This document shows, piece by piece, positions 53,319 through 61,915 of a stretch of DNA of 64,000 nt. Origin of the DNA: Flavobacteriales bacterium (GTDB taxonomy: Bacteria; Bacteroidota; Bacteroidia; Flavobacteriales_E; Vicingaceae); the NCBI GenBank assembly GCA_020635795.1, contig JACJZD010000005.1, forward strand, positions 62,001 through 126,000, in the 5' to 3' direction. Numbering within the stretch: position 1 is the stretch's first letter; every line of letters starts with the position of its first letter. The notes beneath the pieces are model-generated. The model saw nothing but the letters and a program-made list of their open reading frames with translations. It ran no database searches and was not told the origin of the DNA. A program made the translations under genes and the position numbers.

Positions 53319-54935
53319 ATGAAAAATCAACTCATTACAATTCAGCTAATTTTTTTACCCTTTTTGGGTGGTTTTTCTTTTGCCCAATCTCCAATTGTTG
53401 ATTCTTTAAAAATAGAATTAAGCAAAGCCAAACACGACACTACTCGCTGTAATATCTTAAACCAAATGGTTGAAGAAGAATTGGACGATGAACTCTGGCC
53501 AAAATACAATGAAGAATTGAAGCAACTTGCAGAAAAAAACCTTAAAAACAATCTTTCTCTAGAGTTAAAAAATATATATAATAAAAATTTAGCCACAGCA
53601 TTTAACAATATCGGGTACCTAAATGCCTCTAACGGCCAAATGGCTGATGCCATTGAGAACTACTTAAAATGTATTGAAATTCAGAAAAAGATAAACGCAA
53701 AAGAAGACCTTTCTTCTACACTAAGTAGTGTTGGTAATGTTTATAGAAAAAGTGGGGATTACCCTAAAGCATTAAAATATTATAATCAAAGTCTAGCTAT
53801 AAGCAATGAAATAAGTGATAAAGAAGGTGAGGCTAATTCCATGTATTTTATTGGATGGGTTTATGATAATCAAGGAGATATTACAACCGCTTTAGAGTTC
53901 TATATTAAGAGTTTAAAAATTCAAGAGCAATTAAAAAATACGGATGGAATGGCTCGTGCCATAAACAACATTGCCTACATATACAATAATCAAGGCGACA
54001 CAAAAACCGCTATTGATTACTATTTAAAGAGTTTAAAATTATATACGGAAATTAACGATGTGGTTGGAGTTGCCTCAGCATTAAATAACCTTGGTAATAT
54101 TTATGATAAACTCAATGATTTGTCTAAAGCTAAAGAGTATTACAATCAAAGCTTTGCAAAATTTAGTTCCATTCCATATAAAACTGGAATAGCATATACC
54201 TTGAATAACTTAGGAAATGTATGGTACAAAGAAGGTGATTTAAATAAAGCTTTTGAGTATTATACCAACAGTTTGGCTATTCGATTAGAAATAAAAGACA
54301 TGCAAGGAGTAGCTATTACAAGTTCAAATATTGGTGAAATATACTATAAACAAAAAAATTTAATTGAAGCTCAAAAAAACTGTTTGTATGGGTTAACTGT
54401 TTCTCAAGAAATTGGTTATGCTTCGGGAATAAAAATGGCTTCGGGAATTTTGTATAAAATTTACGAAAAACAAAACAAAGGAATGCAAGCGTTAGAAATG
54501 CATGTTTTGTACATACAAATGCGTGACAGTATTAATAATATTGAAACTCAAAAAGCAGTGATAACTCAAGCAGCAAAACATACTTACGAGAAAAAAGCTG
54601 CAGAAGATAAAATTCGTGCCGATGAAGAGAAAAAATTAAATGAAATCAAACTAAAACAAGAACGAACACAACGCTACTCATTGTATGGTGGATTAATATT
54701 GGTTTTGGCATTTTCTGGCTTTATATACAGCCGTTTTAAAATTACTCAAAAACAAAAAATAGTTATTGAACAACAAAAAGCTGTGGTAGAAAAAGCGCAT
54801 GTTTTGTTAGAGGAAAAAAATGAAGAAATTATTGCCAGTATTCGCTATGCAAAACGCATACAAGATGCATTGATGACTTCACAAAAATACATTACACGAA
54901 ATATCGAGCGGTTAAAAAACAATTCCAATAACTAA
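53319..54935 (+). CDS. Membrane-anchored TPR protein without output domain (fourth paralogue)
   Basis: 538 residues. A signal peptide (to about 22), about seven TPR units (about 90-345, of the form NNLGNIYDKLNDLSKAKEYY), a charged helix, a membrane segment (about 450-470) and a coiled coil ending SIRYAKRIQDALMTSQKYITRN. It shares layout and closing segment with the two phosphatase-less TPR genes at 26-29 kb but stands alone here, about 22 kb away. It is likely a dispersed duplicate that signals through another partner. Confidence 0.85.
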   Translation: MKNQLITIQLIFLPFLGGFSFAQSPIVDSLKIELSKAKHDTTRCNILNQMVEEELDDELWPKYNEELKQLAEKNLKNNLSLELKNIYNKNLATAFNNIGYLNASNGQMADAIENYLKCIEIQKKINAKEDLSSTLSSVGNVYRKSGDYPKALKYYNQSLAISNEISDKEGEANSMYFIGWVYDNQGDITTALEFYIKSLKIQEQLKNTDGMARAINNIAYIYNNQGDTKTAIDYYLKSLKLYTEINDVVGVASALNNLGNIYDKLNDLSKAKEYYNQSFAKFSSIPYKTGIAYTLNNLGNVWYKEGDLNKAFEYYTNSLAIRLEIKDMQGVAITSSNIGEIYYKQKNLIEAQKNCLYGLTVSQEIGYASGIKMASGILYKIYEKQNKGMQALEMHVLYIQMRDSINNIETQKAVITQAAKHTYEKKAAEDKIRADEEKKLNEIKLKQERTQRYSLYGGLILVLAFSGFIYSRFKITQKQKIVIEQQKAVVEKAHVLLEEKNEEIIASIRYAKRIQDALMTSQKYITRNIERLKNNSNN

Positions 54936-55005
54936 ATGTTCTCTTAATTTATATTTTAAAGGATTTAGGTCTTGTTTTAATCCCCTTTTTGATTGTTTCT
55001 TTTCG

Positions 55006-55013
55006 TAAATTTG
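55006..55013 (+). promoter_or_regulatory. -7 box TAAATTTG before the mrp gene
   Basis: An exact TAnnTTTG match, 16 bases before the ATG. No well-spaced TTTG -33 element is evident. Confidence 0.45.
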
Positions 55014-55029
55014 CATAAAAATTATACCC

Positions 55030-56154
55030 ATGGATTTTCAAGAAAAAGATATATTAGAAGCTTTAGGTTATGTAATAGAGCCCGATTTAAAAAAAGACAT
55101 CATCACATTAAATTTAGTTTCAAACATTGCTATTGAAAACAATGTTATCAAGTTCGATTTACAAATTAACAACCCTGCAATGCACAACAAAAAACGTATT
55201 GTTGAGGCTTGCGAATTGCATTTAAGCAAAGTACTTAAAACACCTATAACAGCAGAAATAAATTTTTCTGCTATACCAAAAGCACCAGAAATGCCTAAAA
55301 GCAGCAAGGTGTTGCCACAAGTAAAAAACATCATTGCTATTGCTTCTGGCAAAGGTGGTGTGGGTAAATCTACCGTTACAGCTAATTTAGCGGTGGCATT
55401 GGCACAAAAAGGTTATAAAGTGGGATTGGTCGATGCTGATATTTATGGCCCATCCATGCCCTTAATGTTTAATGTAGAAGGTGAAAGACCTACTTCTGTT
55501 GAAGTAAATGGTAGAAACTTAATTCAACCTATTGAGAGTTATGGTGTAAAATTGCTTTCTATTGGCTTTTTTGCTGGTACCGACCAAGCTGTAGTTTGGC
55601 GTGGACCAATGGCTACCAAAGCGCTTTCGCAATTGTTTACCGAAGCAAACTGGGGTGAATTGGATTACATGTTAATTGATTTGCCTCCAGGAACTGGCGA
55701 TATTCATTTATCATTAGTACAAACTGTTGCTGTAACTGGCGCAGTTGTGGTAAGCACACCTCAAAAAATGGCGTTAATTGATGCCCGAAAAGCGGTGGGC
55801 ATGTTTAAGCTTTCTCAAATTAATGTGCCTGTTCTAGGGTTTATCGAAAACATGGCTTATTTCACACCAGAAGAATTACCAAACAACAAATATTACATTT
55901 TTGGTAAAGATGGTTTAAAAGAATTGGCAGAAAAAGAAGGCTTACCCTTGTTAGGCGAAATACCATTAGTACAAAGTGTTAGAGAAGCTGGAGATGTTGG
56001 TCGTCCAGCAGTATTACAAGAAAACACTCCTCAATCAAAAGCCTTTTTAGCCTTTGCTGATAAGGTAATTGAGCAGGTGGAATTACGTAACCAAGCTATG
56101 GAACCAACCAAAAAAGTAGAGATAACCACCATGTCTGGTTGTTCAACTAAATAA
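55030..56154 (+). CDS. Mrp/NBP35-family iron-sulfur cluster carrier ATPase
   Basis: 374 residues. An N-terminal MIP18/DUF59 domain (about 1-85) is joined to a P-loop ATPase: deviant Walker A GKGGVGKST (about 111-119), DADIYGPSMP (about 137-146), LIDLPPGTGDIHL (about 216-228). The CxxC cluster motif found in ApbC/NBP35 proteins is absent at GFIENMAYFTPEELP. The only cysteine near the end is in SGCSTK. It is expected to deliver Fe-S clusters. The Nfu-type gene 33 bases downstream supports this. Confidence 0.9.
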   Translation: MDFQEKDILEALGYVIEPDLKKDIITLNLVSNIAIENNVIKFDLQINNPAMHNKKRIVEACELHLSKVLKTPITAEINFSAIPKAPEMPKSSKVLPQVKNIIAIASGKGGVGKSTVTANLAVALAQKGYKVGLVDADIYGPSMPLMFNVEGERPTSVEVNGRNLIQPIESYGVKLLSIGFFAGTDQAVVWRGPMATKALSQLFTEANWGELDYMLIDLPPGTGDIHLSLVQTVAVTGAVVVSTPQKMALIDARKAVGMFKLSQINVPVLGFIENMAYFTPEELPNNKYYIFGKDGLKELAEKEGLPLLGEIPLVQSVREAGDVGRPAVLQENTPQSKAFLAFADKVIEQVELRNQAMEPTKKVEITTMSGCSTK

Positions 56155-56186
56155 AAAGTTTAATTTTAACTACTTTATTTTCAGTT

Positions 56187-56441
56187 ATGAATAAATCAGA
56201 AATAATAGAAAAAGTAAATCAAGCACTCGACCAAATTCGTCCGTTTTTGAACGATGATGGCGGAGATATTGAATTGATTGAAGTTACTGATGACTTTATG
56301 GTTAAAGTAAAATTATTGGGCGCTTGTAAAAGTTGTTCCATGAGCCCAATGACCTTAAAAGGTGGTGTTGAAGAATCTATTAAACGAGTGGTGCCTGAAC
56401 TTAGAGGTGTTATTGCAATTGAAGACGAGGCTATCGTTTAG
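56187..56441 (+). CDS. NifU-like (Nfu) C-terminal domain protein
   Basis: 84 residues consisting of one Nfu domain. The cluster-binding CxxC is in GACKSCSMSPMTLKGGVE (about 49-66), preceded by IRPFLNDDGGDIELIEV. It carries or scaffolds [4Fe-4S] clusters. Directly follows the mrp gene and is presumably co-transcribed with it. This mrp-nfu pair is common in Bacteroidetes. Confidence 0.93.
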   Translation: MNKSEIIEKVNQALDQIRPFLNDDGGDIELIEVTDDFMVKVKLLGACKSCSMSPMTLKGGVEESIKRVVPELRGVIAIEDEAIV

Positions 56442-56450
56442 CCGAAACTA

Positions 56451-56490
56451 TTCGTCATTACGAGAGAGGAACGAACAAAGTAATCTTTCA
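56451..56490. repeat. Dispersed repeat half-element (TTCGTCATTaCGAG...)
   Basis: It shares the 10-base TTCGTCATT-A/G-CGAG start, and a GAACGAA...AAAGTAATC pattern, with the element at 60761-60846. It occupies most of the gap between the nfu and prolyl oligopeptidase genes. Confidence 0.55.
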
Positions 56491-56510
56491 ATAAATAGAA
56501 AATACAATTC

Positions 56511-58637
56511 ATGAAAAAAATTATTTTCCCAAGCATGGTGGTTTTAACCCTATTTTCTTGTTCAGAACAAGAACAAAAAGTGAAAAAAACAGCTATAATT
56601 TATCCTGAAACCAAACAAGGCGATGTTATTGATAACTATTTTGGGTTTGAAGTTCGCGACCCTTACCGTTGGTTGGAAGACGACCGAAGTGCTGAAACAG
56701 AAGCTTGGGTAATTGCCCAAAACAAAGTAACCTTTGGTTATTTACATGCCATGCCACAGCGCGAAATTTTAAAAAACAGAATTTCGGCATTGTGGAATTA
56801 CGAAAAAGTAGGCACTCCATTTTTTGAAGACGGTGTAAAATACTTTTACAAAAACGATGGTTTACAAAACCAATATGTATTGTACAGTCAAAAAGGTGAA
56901 GAAGCTGCACAGGTTTTCTTAGACCCGAACCAATTTTCAAGCGATGGAACAACCTCTTTGGGTGATGTAAGTTTCTCGAAAAACGGAAAACTATTGGCTT
57001 ATTCCATTTCTGAAGGTGGTAGCGATTGGCGCAAAGTGATAATCATGAACGCCGAAACCAAAGAAATTTTAGAAGACACCTTGATTGATGTGAAATTTAG
57101 TGGCTTATCGTGGAAAGGAAACGAAGGATTTTATTACTCGAGCTACGACAAACCAAAAGGAAGCGAACTTTCGGCTAAAACCGACCAACACAAATTGTTT
57201 TACCACAAATTGGGTACAGCTCAAAAAACCGATGAATTGGTTTTTGGTGGAAAAACTGAACAAAAACGTCGTTATGTGGGTGGTTACGTTACCGAAGACG
57301 ATAGTTATTTAATTGTTTCTGCTGCCGAATCTACTTCTGGCAATGAATTGTACATTAAAGATTTAACCAAACCAAACAGTGCAATTGTACGTGTGGTTGA
57401 TAATTTTGACTCCGACAGTTATGTAATGGAAAACAAAGGTTCGAAATTGTTTATTTCAACCAACTTTAATGCTCCAAACAAACGAGTAGTAACCGTTGAT
57501 GCAAAAAACCCAAAACAAGAAAATTGGGTAGATTTTATTCCTGAAACAGAAAACGTGTTGAGTCCTTCTACTGGTGCTGGATACTTTTTTGCACATTACA
57601 TGAAAGATGCGGTTTCGCAAGTAAAACAGTTTGATTACGACGGTAAATTGGTACGTGAAATTGCTCTACCAGGCATTGGTACAGCAAGCGGTTTTGGTGG
57701 TAAAAAAGAAGATACTACCATTTACTTTTCGTTTACCAACTACAACACTCCTGAAAGCAATTATGTTTTAGCTCCAAAAACTGGCGAATCATCATTGTAC
57801 TGGAGTCCGAAAATTGATTTTAACCCTGCTGATTTTGAATCGAAACAAACGTTTTATACCTCGAAAGACGGAACAAAAGTGCCGATTATTATTACGTACA
57901 AAAAAGGGGTGAAATTAGACGGTAAAAACCCAACCATACTTTACGGTTACGGAGGTTTTAACATCAGCATTACACCAAGTTTTAGTATTGCTAATGCGGT
58001 TTGGATGGAAAACGGTGGGGTTTATGCGGTTGCCAACTTGCGTGGCGGCGGCGAATACGGTAGAAAATGGCACGATGCAGGAACGCAACTTTTAAAACAA
58101 AATGTGTTCGACGATTTTATTGGTGCTGCCGAATTTTTGATTAAAGAAAATTATACTTCGAGTGATTACTTGGCGATAATGGGTCGTTCAAACGGTGGTT
58201 TGTTGGTGGGTGCTTGTATGACTCAACGACCAGAATTGTACAAAGTAGCTTTCCCGGGTGTTGGTGTTTTAGACATGTTGCGTTACCACACCTTTACTTC
58301 TGGTGCAGGTTGGGCTTACGATTACGGAACATCGGAGCAATCGGAAGAAATGTTTAAGTACTTGAAAAATTACTCGCCAGTACACAATGTAAAAAAAGGA
58401 ACAAAATACCCAGCAACGTTGGTAACCACTGGCGACCACGACGACCGTGTTGTACCAGCACACTCGTTTAAATTTGCTGCCGAATTGCAAGCCAAGAACG
58501 ATGGTGCCAACCCTACTTTAATTAGAATTGAAACCAATGCCGGACACGGTGCTGGAACTCCAGTTTCTAAATTAATTGATGCCAATGCCGATGTGTTGGG
58601 TTTTGCTTTTTACAATATGGGAATTGAGTTGAAATAA
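56511..58637 (+). CDS. Prolyl oligopeptidase (S9A) lipoprotein
   Basis: 708 residues. The signal peptide ends in LFSC (lipobox-like Cys at about 17). A beta-propeller (about 75-400) follows the N-terminal segment DPYRWLEDDRSAETEAWV. The catalytic alpha/beta hydrolase part (about 430-708) has the nucleophile in MGRSNGGLLVGA (Ser at about 560), Asp in GDHDDRVVP (about 643) and His in NAGHGAG (about 680). It cleaves short peptides after proline. Monocistronic. Confidence 0.95.
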   Translation: MKKIIFPSMVVLTLFSCSEQEQKVKKTAIIYPETKQGDVIDNYFGFEVRDPYRWLEDDRSAETEAWVIAQNKVTFGYLHAMPQREILKNRISALWNYEKVGTPFFEDGVKYFYKNDGLQNQYVLYSQKGEEAAQVFLDPNQFSSDGTTSLGDVSFSKNGKLLAYSISEGGSDWRKVIIMNAETKEILEDTLIDVKFSGLSWKGNEGFYYSSYDKPKGSELSAKTDQHKLFYHKLGTAQKTDELVFGGKTEQKRRYVGGYVTEDDSYLIVSAAESTSGNELYIKDLTKPNSAIVRVVDNFDSDSYVMENKGSKLFISTNFNAPNKRVVTVDAKNPKQENWVDFIPETENVLSPSTGAGYFFAHYMKDAVSQVKQFDYDGKLVREIALPGIGTASGFGGKKEDTTIYFSFTNYNTPESNYVLAPKTGESSLYWSPKIDFNPADFESKQTFYTSKDGTKVPIIITYKKGVKLDGKNPTILYGYGGFNISITPSFSIANAVWMENGGVYAVANLRGGGEYGRKWHDAGTQLLKQNVFDDFIGAAEFLIKENYTSSDYLAIMGRSNGGLLVGACMTQRPELYKVAFPGVGVLDMLRYHTFTSGAGWAYDYGTSEQSEEMFKYLKNYSPVHNVKKGTKYPATLVTTGDHDDRVVPAHSFKFAAELQAKNDGANPTLIRIETNAGHGAGTPVSKLIDANADVLGFAFYNMGIELK

Positions 58638-58644
58638 TCTATTC

Positions 58645-58935
58645 ATGATTAAAACAGTTTTCATTTATATAGATAAGTTAATATCCTATATTGTAGGGGC
58701 ATATTTAATTTATTTACTCATTCTATTACCGTACACATTTAGTTCTTTTAATCTATTTCATTTTATTGGCATTTATAGCTTAACAATTATTTTATTATTA
58801 ATAATTCTATTTTCTTTAAAAAACTCAAATAACAAGCTGTTATTCGTATTAAGATTGATTATTAACTATGTGTCTTTGTTGATTTTTATTGTTAGTTATT
58901 ATCAATGGTCTTTGACAGGATTTGACCATTTTTAA
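58645..58935 (+). CDS. Small polytopic membrane protein of unknown function
   Basis: 96 residues, nearly all hydrophobic, with about three membrane helices (about 13-32, 38-57, 68-86). No motif or family is recognised. It starts 7 bases after the oligopeptidase stop and could be co-transcribed with it. Confidence 0.55.
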   Translation: MIKTVFIYIDKLISYIVGAYLIYLLILLPYTFSSFNLFHFIGIYSLTIILLLIILFSLKNSNNKLLFVLRLIINYVSLLIFIVSYYQWSLTGFDHF

Positions 58936-58975
58936 ATTATGAGAAATATCCCACTGCTACCCCCCCCGCTACCGC

Positions 58976-58998
58976 GAGTGTCCCGCTCGTGGGTTAAA
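58976..58998. repeat. Intergenic repeat GAGTGTCCCGC + CGTGGGTTAAA
   Basis: GAGTGTCCCGC (58976-58986) is found inverted at 9307-9317. CGTGGGTTAAA (58988-58998) is found inverted with one extra base as TTTAAACCCACG at 59586-59597, in the last codons of the ORF6N gene. The two latter copies therefore bracket that gene. Confidence 0.55.
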
Positions 58999-59026
58999 GA
59001 CTAAAACTACCAAAGCAATAAATAAC

Positions 59027-59034
59027 TATATTTG
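59027..59034 (+). promoter_or_regulatory. -7 box TATATTTG before the ORF6N gene
   Basis: An exact TAnnTTTG match, 20 bases before ATG 59055. No clear -33 element. Confidence 0.45.
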
Positions 59035-59054
59035 AAAAAACATTGAAAAAAGCA

Positions 59055-59612
59055 ATGGCAAAGAAGCAAGCAGCATTAGCAATACCAAAAGATATAATCT
59101 TAAGCAAGATTTTTGAAATTAGAGGTCAAAAAGTAATGTTAGATAGAGATTTAGCAGAACTCTACGATGTAAAAGCTATCCGATTACGTGAACAAGTAAA
59201 AAGAAACTTGGAGAAATTCCCAGAACATTTTATGTTCCAGTTAACTGAAAAAGAAACTGATAACATGGTATCGCAAAATGCGATACCTTCCAAACAACAT
59301 CTTGGAGGTTATTTGCCTTACGTATTTACAGAGCACGGTGTGTTACAATTAGCAAATGTTTTAACAGGTACTAGAGCAACACAAATGAGTATTAAAATAA
59401 TAGAGGTTTTTGTTAAAATGCGTGAAATACTCCTAACCCACAAAGATATTTTAGCAGAGCTGGAAACTATAAAACAAAAATTAGGTTCGAATAGCAACGA
59501 TATTGAATTAATCTTTAACTATTTAAAGCAGTTTGAACAAGCTAAACAACAAGAATTTGAATACCAGAATAGAGAAAAAATAGGTTTTAAACCCACGAAA
59601 AAAGATAACTAA
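59055..59612 (+). CDS. ORF6N-domain protein
   Basis: 185 residues from ATG 59055 (a TTG at 59043 would add four). The ORF6N/KilA-N-like DNA-binding domain covers about 10-110: FEIRGQKVMLDRDLAELYDV, LREQVKRNLEKFPEHFMFQL, GGYLPYVFTEHGVLQLANVL and the SIKIIEVFVKMRE helix. The C-terminus is a coiled coil. Such proteins derive from phages and plasmids and are dispersed widely in Bacteroidetes genomes, with unknown function. It lies immediately before the glycosylase gene, whose conserved N-terminus overlaps its end. Confidence 0.88.
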   Translation: MAKKQAALAIPKDIILSKIFEIRGQKVMLDRDLAELYDVKAIRLREQVKRNLEKFPEHFMFQLTEKETDNMVSQNAIPSKQHLGGYLPYVFTEHGVLQLANVLTGTRATQMSIKIIEVFVKMREILLTHKDILAELETIKQKLGSNSNDIELIFNYLKQFEQAKQQEFEYQNREKIGFKPTKKDN

Positions 59613-59670
59613 TTCTCAAAAAATATTATCAATCAATCAAGCCCAACAACTTGCTTTACACAGCCAAGGT

Positions 59671-60759
59671 TTGTTAGGTGCTGGTTTTGGTAAAGGTAAA
59701 AACGGCGTTTTAACTGCTATCGAGCATTTGGGTTATGTGCAAATTGATACGCTTTCGGTGGTGGCTCGGGCACATCATCATACCCTTTGGAGTCGATTAC
59801 CAGATTACGCAGAAGCATTCCTCAATGAATTACTTGAAAAAGACAAAACCATTTTTGAATATTGGAGCCACGCAGCATCGTATTTACCCATGTGCGATTA
59901 TCGGTTTTCCTTACCACGTAAGCAATTGTTTGCATCAGGCAAATCACACTGGTTTGAACAAGATAAAAAACTAAACCAATACGTTTTAGACCGTATAAAA
60001 GCCGAAGGACCTTTACAATCGAAAGATTTTGAGCACAAACGAACATCGCCAGGCAACTGGTACGAATGGAAACCCGCCAAAAAAGCCCTAGAACAATTGT
60101 TTATGCAGGGCGATTTAATGGTGGCTAAACGACAAGGTTTTCAAAAAGTGTACGACATTGCTGAACGCGTTTTACCAAAAAAGGTAAACACCTCTACTCC
60201 AACTGAACAAGAATACGCCAAACATTTGATAAAAAAAACCATACAAGCTCATGGCTTGGTTGACGAAGCTCAAATAACCTACTTACGACCAAAAGCGAAA
60301 AAAGCAGTAACGAACACATTAAAAGAATTGGTAGAAAACAACGAAATAGTAGAAATAAGCATAGAAAACCAAAAAAACACCTTCTACTCCACCAAAGAGC
60401 AGTTAAGTGTTTTAAACTCGATTAAACCAACCGAAAACATTCATTTTTTATCTCCTTTCGATAATGCGGTGATACAACGCAAACGATTACAAACTTTATT
60501 CAATTACGATTACCAAATTGAATGTTATGTACCCGAAGCCAAACGAAAATTTGGTTATTTCTGCTTACCCATTTTATACAACAACCAATTTGTTGGGCGT
60601 TTCGACCCCAAAGCCGACCGCAAAACAAAAACTTTTCATGTAAAACAACTTTATTTCGAAAATGGCTTTAAACCCGATGCTAAATTTAATACTGCTTTTA
60701 CAACAAAGCTGAACGAGTTTGCAGCATTTAATGGATGTAACAAGGTTGTTTTGCCATAG
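59671..60759 (+). CDS. YcaQ/AlkZ-like winged-helix DNA glycosylase (start uncertain)
   Basis: 362 residues from TTG 59671, the first ordinary start codon. The family signature is clear: LGYVQIDTLSVVARAHHHTLWSRL, ATHRIY-type AASYLPMCDYRF, and the C-terminal SPFDNAVIQRKRLQTLFNYDYQIECYVP and RKFGYFCLPILY. Family members excise interstrand crosslinks or alkylated bases. However, the open frame continues upstream to 59584 and encodes ILSINQAQQLALHSQGLLG, which matches the conserved first helix of the family, although no ATG, GTG or TTG precedes it. True synthesis may start at a rare ATA/ATC codon or the gene may have lost its start. Confidence 0.85.
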   Translation: MLGAGFGKGKNGVLTAIEHLGYVQIDTLSVVARAHHHTLWSRLPDYAEAFLNELLEKDKTIFEYWSHAASYLPMCDYRFSLPRKQLFASGKSHWFEQDKKLNQYVLDRIKAEGPLQSKDFEHKRTSPGNWYEWKPAKKALEQLFMQGDLMVAKRQGFQKVYDIAERVLPKKVNTSTPTEQEYAKHLIKKTIQAHGLVDEAQITYLRPKAKKAVTNTLKELVENNEIVEISIENQKNTFYSTKEQLSVLNSIKPTENIHFLSPFDNAVIQRKRLQTLFNYDYQIECYVPEAKRKFGYFCLPILYNNQFVGRFDPKADRKTKTFHVKQLYFENGFKPDAKFNTAFTTKLNEFAAFNGCNKVVLP

Positions 60760-60760
60760 T

Positions 60761-60846
60761 TTCGTCATTGCGAGGCACGAAGCAATCCCACATTTTAAAC
60801 AATAAGACTGCTTCATTTTACCCCAAAAGTAAAATTCGCAGTGACG
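60761..60846. repeat. Imperfect-palindromic intergenic repeat (REP/MITE-like)
   Basis: Outer arms CGTCATTGCGA (60763-60773) and TCGCAGTGACG (60836-60846) pair with one mismatch. Inner arms GAAGCAATC (60779-60787) and GACTGCTTC (60806-60814) pair with one mismatch. It lies just after the glycosylase stop. The left part resembles 56451-56490. Confidence 0.7.
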
Positions 60847-60941
60847 TAAGTTCTTAACATAAGCTTAACAAATAGATAAAGATTTGTTTCCAATTATGAT
60901 TAAAGTATGGCGTTACTTTGCATTGTAAAAATTAAGAAACT

Positions 60942-61262
60942 ATGAAAAAACAAATCACCCTTATATTAATGTTAGCCTTAACCACAGGTTTATTCGCTAA
61001 CAATAACAACGAAAACAAAGCAAAATTAGCTGTAGTTAAAGGAAAAGTGTTAGACCAACAAGAGTCGCTAACCGGCGTTAAAATTATGGTTGACAACGTT
61101 CCTACTACAGTTTATACCGATTTTGATGGTAATTTTATTTTAACCAACCTTACACAAGGAAAACACACCATAAGTTTTAGTATGGTTGCTTACGAAAACA
61201 AGGTAATTGAAATAGATTTAACCGAATCGCAAAACATTGAAGTTAAACTTGATTCAAAATAA
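60942..61262 (+). CDS. Small secreted protein with carboxypeptidase-regulatory-like domain
   Basis: 106 residues. The signal peptide ends near FANNN (about 22). One CarboxypepD_reg-like beta sandwich (about 32-100) follows, with the pattern VVKGKVLDQQESLTGVKIMV, TDFDGNFILTNL and HTISFSMVAYENKVIEI. This domain normally opens SusC-type receptors, and here it stands alone, possibly as a periplasmic binding module. A hairpin terminator follows. Confidence 0.8.
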   Translation: MKKQITLILMLALTTGLFANNNNENKAKLAVVKGKVLDQQESLTGVKIMVDNVPTTVYTDFDGNFILTNLTQGKHTISFSMVAYENKVIEIDLTESQNIEVKLDSK

Positions 61263-61282
61263 ATTACCCTCTTAAAAGATTA

Positions 61283-61311
61283 AAAACCTCGCTAACTGCG
61301 GGGTTTTTTTA
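61283..61311 (+). terminator. Intrinsic terminator
   Basis: Stem ACCTCGC (61286-61292) with GCGGGGT (61298-61304, one G-T pair), short loop, then a T-run. Confidence 0.88.
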
Positions 61312-61362
61312 TAACTTTCAGTACTTTTTTTCGTACACTTACTCAATTAAAAAAATCATTTT

Positions 61363-61830
61363 ATGAAAAAGTTGTGTTTTATACTTGCTTTATTAGCCTC
61401 TCCAGCCATTTTCTTTGCACAAGAAGTAACCAATAAAGAAGGAGTTTTTGTTGGAAATAATGGCGAAAAATATAGTGGAAATCTGGTTTCTTATTTTGAA
61501 AACGGAAACAAAGAATACGTGTATGAAATTAAAAATGGCATCCAGCACGGAAAAGCAGAATTTTTTTACTCTTCAGGAAAATTAATGGAAAGCGGAATGT
61601 TTGCTAATGGATTAAAAGCTGGTAAATGGACAAAGTGGTCGGAAAAAGGACTAAAACTGGCTGAAGCAAACTATACCAATGGCGAAAAAGATGGCACATG
61701 GATTATTTGGGATGAAAATGGTGTGAAAAGATATGAAATGCTTTACAACAAAGGACAAAGAGCTGGAGCATGGAAAAGCTGGGACGAAACCGGAAAAGAA
61801 GGAGAAACCAAAGTGTACACCTCCAATTAA
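61363..61830 (+). CDS. MORN-variant repeat protein (YwqK-like), secreted
   Basis: 155 residues. A signal peptide (cleavage after FFAQ, about 19) is followed by four or five MORN_2 repeats with the NGNKEYVYEIKNGIQHGKAEFF and NGEKDGTWIIWDENGVKRYE pattern. Such proteins are annotated as YwqK-family antitoxins in some genomes, but no toxin gene is adjacent and this copy is exported, so a structural or binding role is more likely. Confidence 0.8.
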   Translation: MKKLCFILALLASPAIFFAQEVTNKEGVFVGNNGEKYSGNLVSYFENGNKEYVYEIKNGIQHGKAEFFYSSGKLMESGMFANGLKAGKWTKWSEKGLKLAEANYTNGEKDGTWIIWDENGVKRYEMLYNKGQRAGAWKSWDETGKEGETKVYTSN

Positions 61831-61915
61831 CTTCATTTAATACAACCTTAACCTTTAGTTAATCAATAAAATTGGGCATTGGCTTAATTTTCTGTTCTAA
61901 TAACAGAGAATTAAA

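Noticed and set aside
61363..61830. Antitoxin role for the MORN-repeat (YwqK-like) protein
   Set aside because: No toxin-like gene is adjacent and the protein has a signal peptide, so the family label does not support a toxin-antitoxin call here.
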